From Apostichopus japonicus (lineage: Eukaryota > Echinodermata > Holothuroidea > Aspidochirotida > Stichopodidae): a stretch of 64,000 nucleotides of DNA. The DNA is taken from assembly GCF_037975245.1 (NCBI RefSeq), contig NC_092578.1, forward strand, positions 17,367,821 to 17,431,820, written 5' to 3'. This document shows, in pieces, positions 62,747 through 64,000 of this stretch. The position numbers and the translations under genes are program-made. The notes under the pieces are model-generated. The model saw nothing but the letters and a program-made list of their open reading frames with translations, had not been told where the DNA came from and made no database searches. The stretch's first letter is position 1. Every line of letters begins with the position of its first letter.

Positions 62747-63771
62747 CATGGGCGTCAATCCAGGGGGGGACGGGGGGATGCGTCCCCCCACATTTCGATG
62801 GGTGGGGGACACTATCAAATGTCCCCCCCCCCACAAATTTTGAAAAAGAGTAGTGTCGTGGCTCTATTTGGTATGATATATATATATTACGACCTTCCTT
62901 ACCGGTTTCGAACCTCTGGACATACAATCAGCGTCCATAGCCTAGTGGTTAGGGTGTCCGCGTACAGAGCGGAAGACCCGGTTTCGAATCCCGGTGGAGG
63001 CTGGAAGTTTTTTCATTGTTCTTGATTTTCCAACAACTCATTACGATTTTCATTTATATATATATATATATATATCATGTATTGACATTATGTTTTTGTG
63101 AATACAGATTAGTACACACACCTATTGCTTGAACATCCTTGGAAGCAAAGGTTTGAAATCAACAGCAGGTTAGGTTAGTTTAGGTGCGGCCCTGTCAATC
63201 TTTCACTCCTAGCATCTGGCCCATTCATTCAAAAAGGTTGCACATCCCTGCTGTAGGCCTATATCTGAGGCCCTGGGGTCATTCCTTGACCGACTTGGTG
63301 CAATATAATGTGCCCATTTCGAAGTAAATTTATTCACAGATTGTTAGTTGTCATGGGTTCGAACAAATGAGGGGTATTCTATCTTGAAACATAGGGCAAA
63401 ATGGGGCTGGGGTTCCAGTTCGCCGCATCATTTGTCAACTTGCACTGGGTTCTAATGTTCATGTCAATTGGAATTACTAATAAAAGAAATAATCCACCAA
63501 AAATGAAGGTCGCATGAACTTTATTGCAGATTTTCTGAGTGACGAATTTGTAATTTTTCTCCCGAAATCACGCAACTAGATGGCTGCTATCCAGCCTCGC
63601 AAGCGCCATCTCCATCGATCTAGCAGGTATTGAAATCTGAAATTTTTCTTGGTACGCTGCGCGCCAACCGATGGTGGCGCTCCGCTTAGATATTACTTAC
63701 GGCCGGAATACTCGAATTGATTACGTCCCCCCCCCCCCCCCCGCACGTTTCAAATCGGATTGACGCCCCTG
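62747..63771. mobile_element. hAT-like element, CATGGGCGTCAATCC ends
   Basis: Inverted ends CATGGGCGTCAATCC / GGATTGACGCCCCTG with 8-bp flanks GTACTGAC (62739-62746) and GTACTAAC (63772-63779), one mismatch. Contains SINE copy 4 and one palindromic module at about 63643-63697. Non-coding. Confidence 0.8.
62885..63065 (+). mobile_element. tRNA-derived SINE, copy 4 (nested)
   Basis: Leader part from TACGACCTTCCTTACCGG, tRNA-like part with a perfect anticodon stem (TCCGC/GCGGA), B box TTTCGAATCCC, tail GGAAGTTTTTTCATTG, then (TA)n. The leader is shorter than in copies 1 and 3. Confidence 0.78.
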
Positions 63772-64000
63772 GTACTAACGTACATTCTTTCTTTTCAATA
63801 GTCTTGCCAATGGTTTTGTAGTATACCCGCTTAAAGTGTCATTTTCAGATTATACTAATTGGATTTCCGGGGTCCATATACGTATGTAATAGAAGAGAAT
63901 GAATTAGAAGGGTACATGTTTTAACATGAACAGGTTCCTATCGGCATGACAGTCCAAAGAAAGACGACAAAAAAAAAGGTTTAAATTCGAGTTGGTGTTG

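Overview
The window is animal nuclear DNA: AT-rich, with long introns, many microsatellites and minisatellites, and dense remains of DNA transposons, SINEs and LINEs. An echinoderm, most likely a sea cucumber (holothuroid), fits best. The reasons are the residue choice in the active site of the oxidosqualene cyclase, the expansion of LRR receptor genes, and a foldback element like the TU elements of sea urchins. The species assignment is inference.

Layout. Positions 948-6206 hold two tandem, intronless, minus-strand genes for secreted-then-anchored leucine-rich-repeat membrane proteins (482 and 497 aa), followed at 6875-7602 by a three-copy tandem repeat that carries a fossil piece of the same gene family. 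Positions 7.6-17.3 kb are gene-poor and contain a transposon with CAGGGGCGGATCCAGG ends, two tRNA-derived SINEs, a decayed LINE and a gag-like fragment. Positions 18306-60020 hold one complete 18-exon plus-strand gene for a lanosterol-synthase-family oxidosqualene cyclase. All 18 exons join in frame with GT-AG introns into 741 codons plus stop, and the known active-site residues fall at a nearly constant offset from human LSS. The last 4 kb contain a 1.2-kb polypyrimidine tract and another transposon with a nested SINE.

The cyclase gene is the main point of interest. The acidic motif reads DTTAE instead of DCTAE. The residue aligned to human Phe444 is Leu436, a position linked (as I recall, unverified here) to the switch from lanosterol to parkeol-type products in sea cucumbers. 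The gene also shows repeated duplication of its own exon borders. The 3' end of exon 9 with its 5' splice site has been amplified into a ~30-bp minisatellite of about 50 units. The 3' splice site and start of exon 14 exist as three upstream tandem copies. The terminal exon has a second diverged copy downstream that is still open. The end of exon 16 is repeated ~190 bp into its intron.

The introns contain many delimitable transposons, several with visible target-site duplications: an 8-bp family with CAGTGGCGGAGC ends (3 copies), a pair of ~2.2-kb composite elements in inverted orientation flanking exons 3-13, a 2.4-kb element with perfect terminal inverted repeats and an 8-bp duplication, a 726-bp foldback element, TTAA elements, tRNA-SINEs with LINE-like tails, and a ~100-bp palindromic module shared between otherwise different elements.
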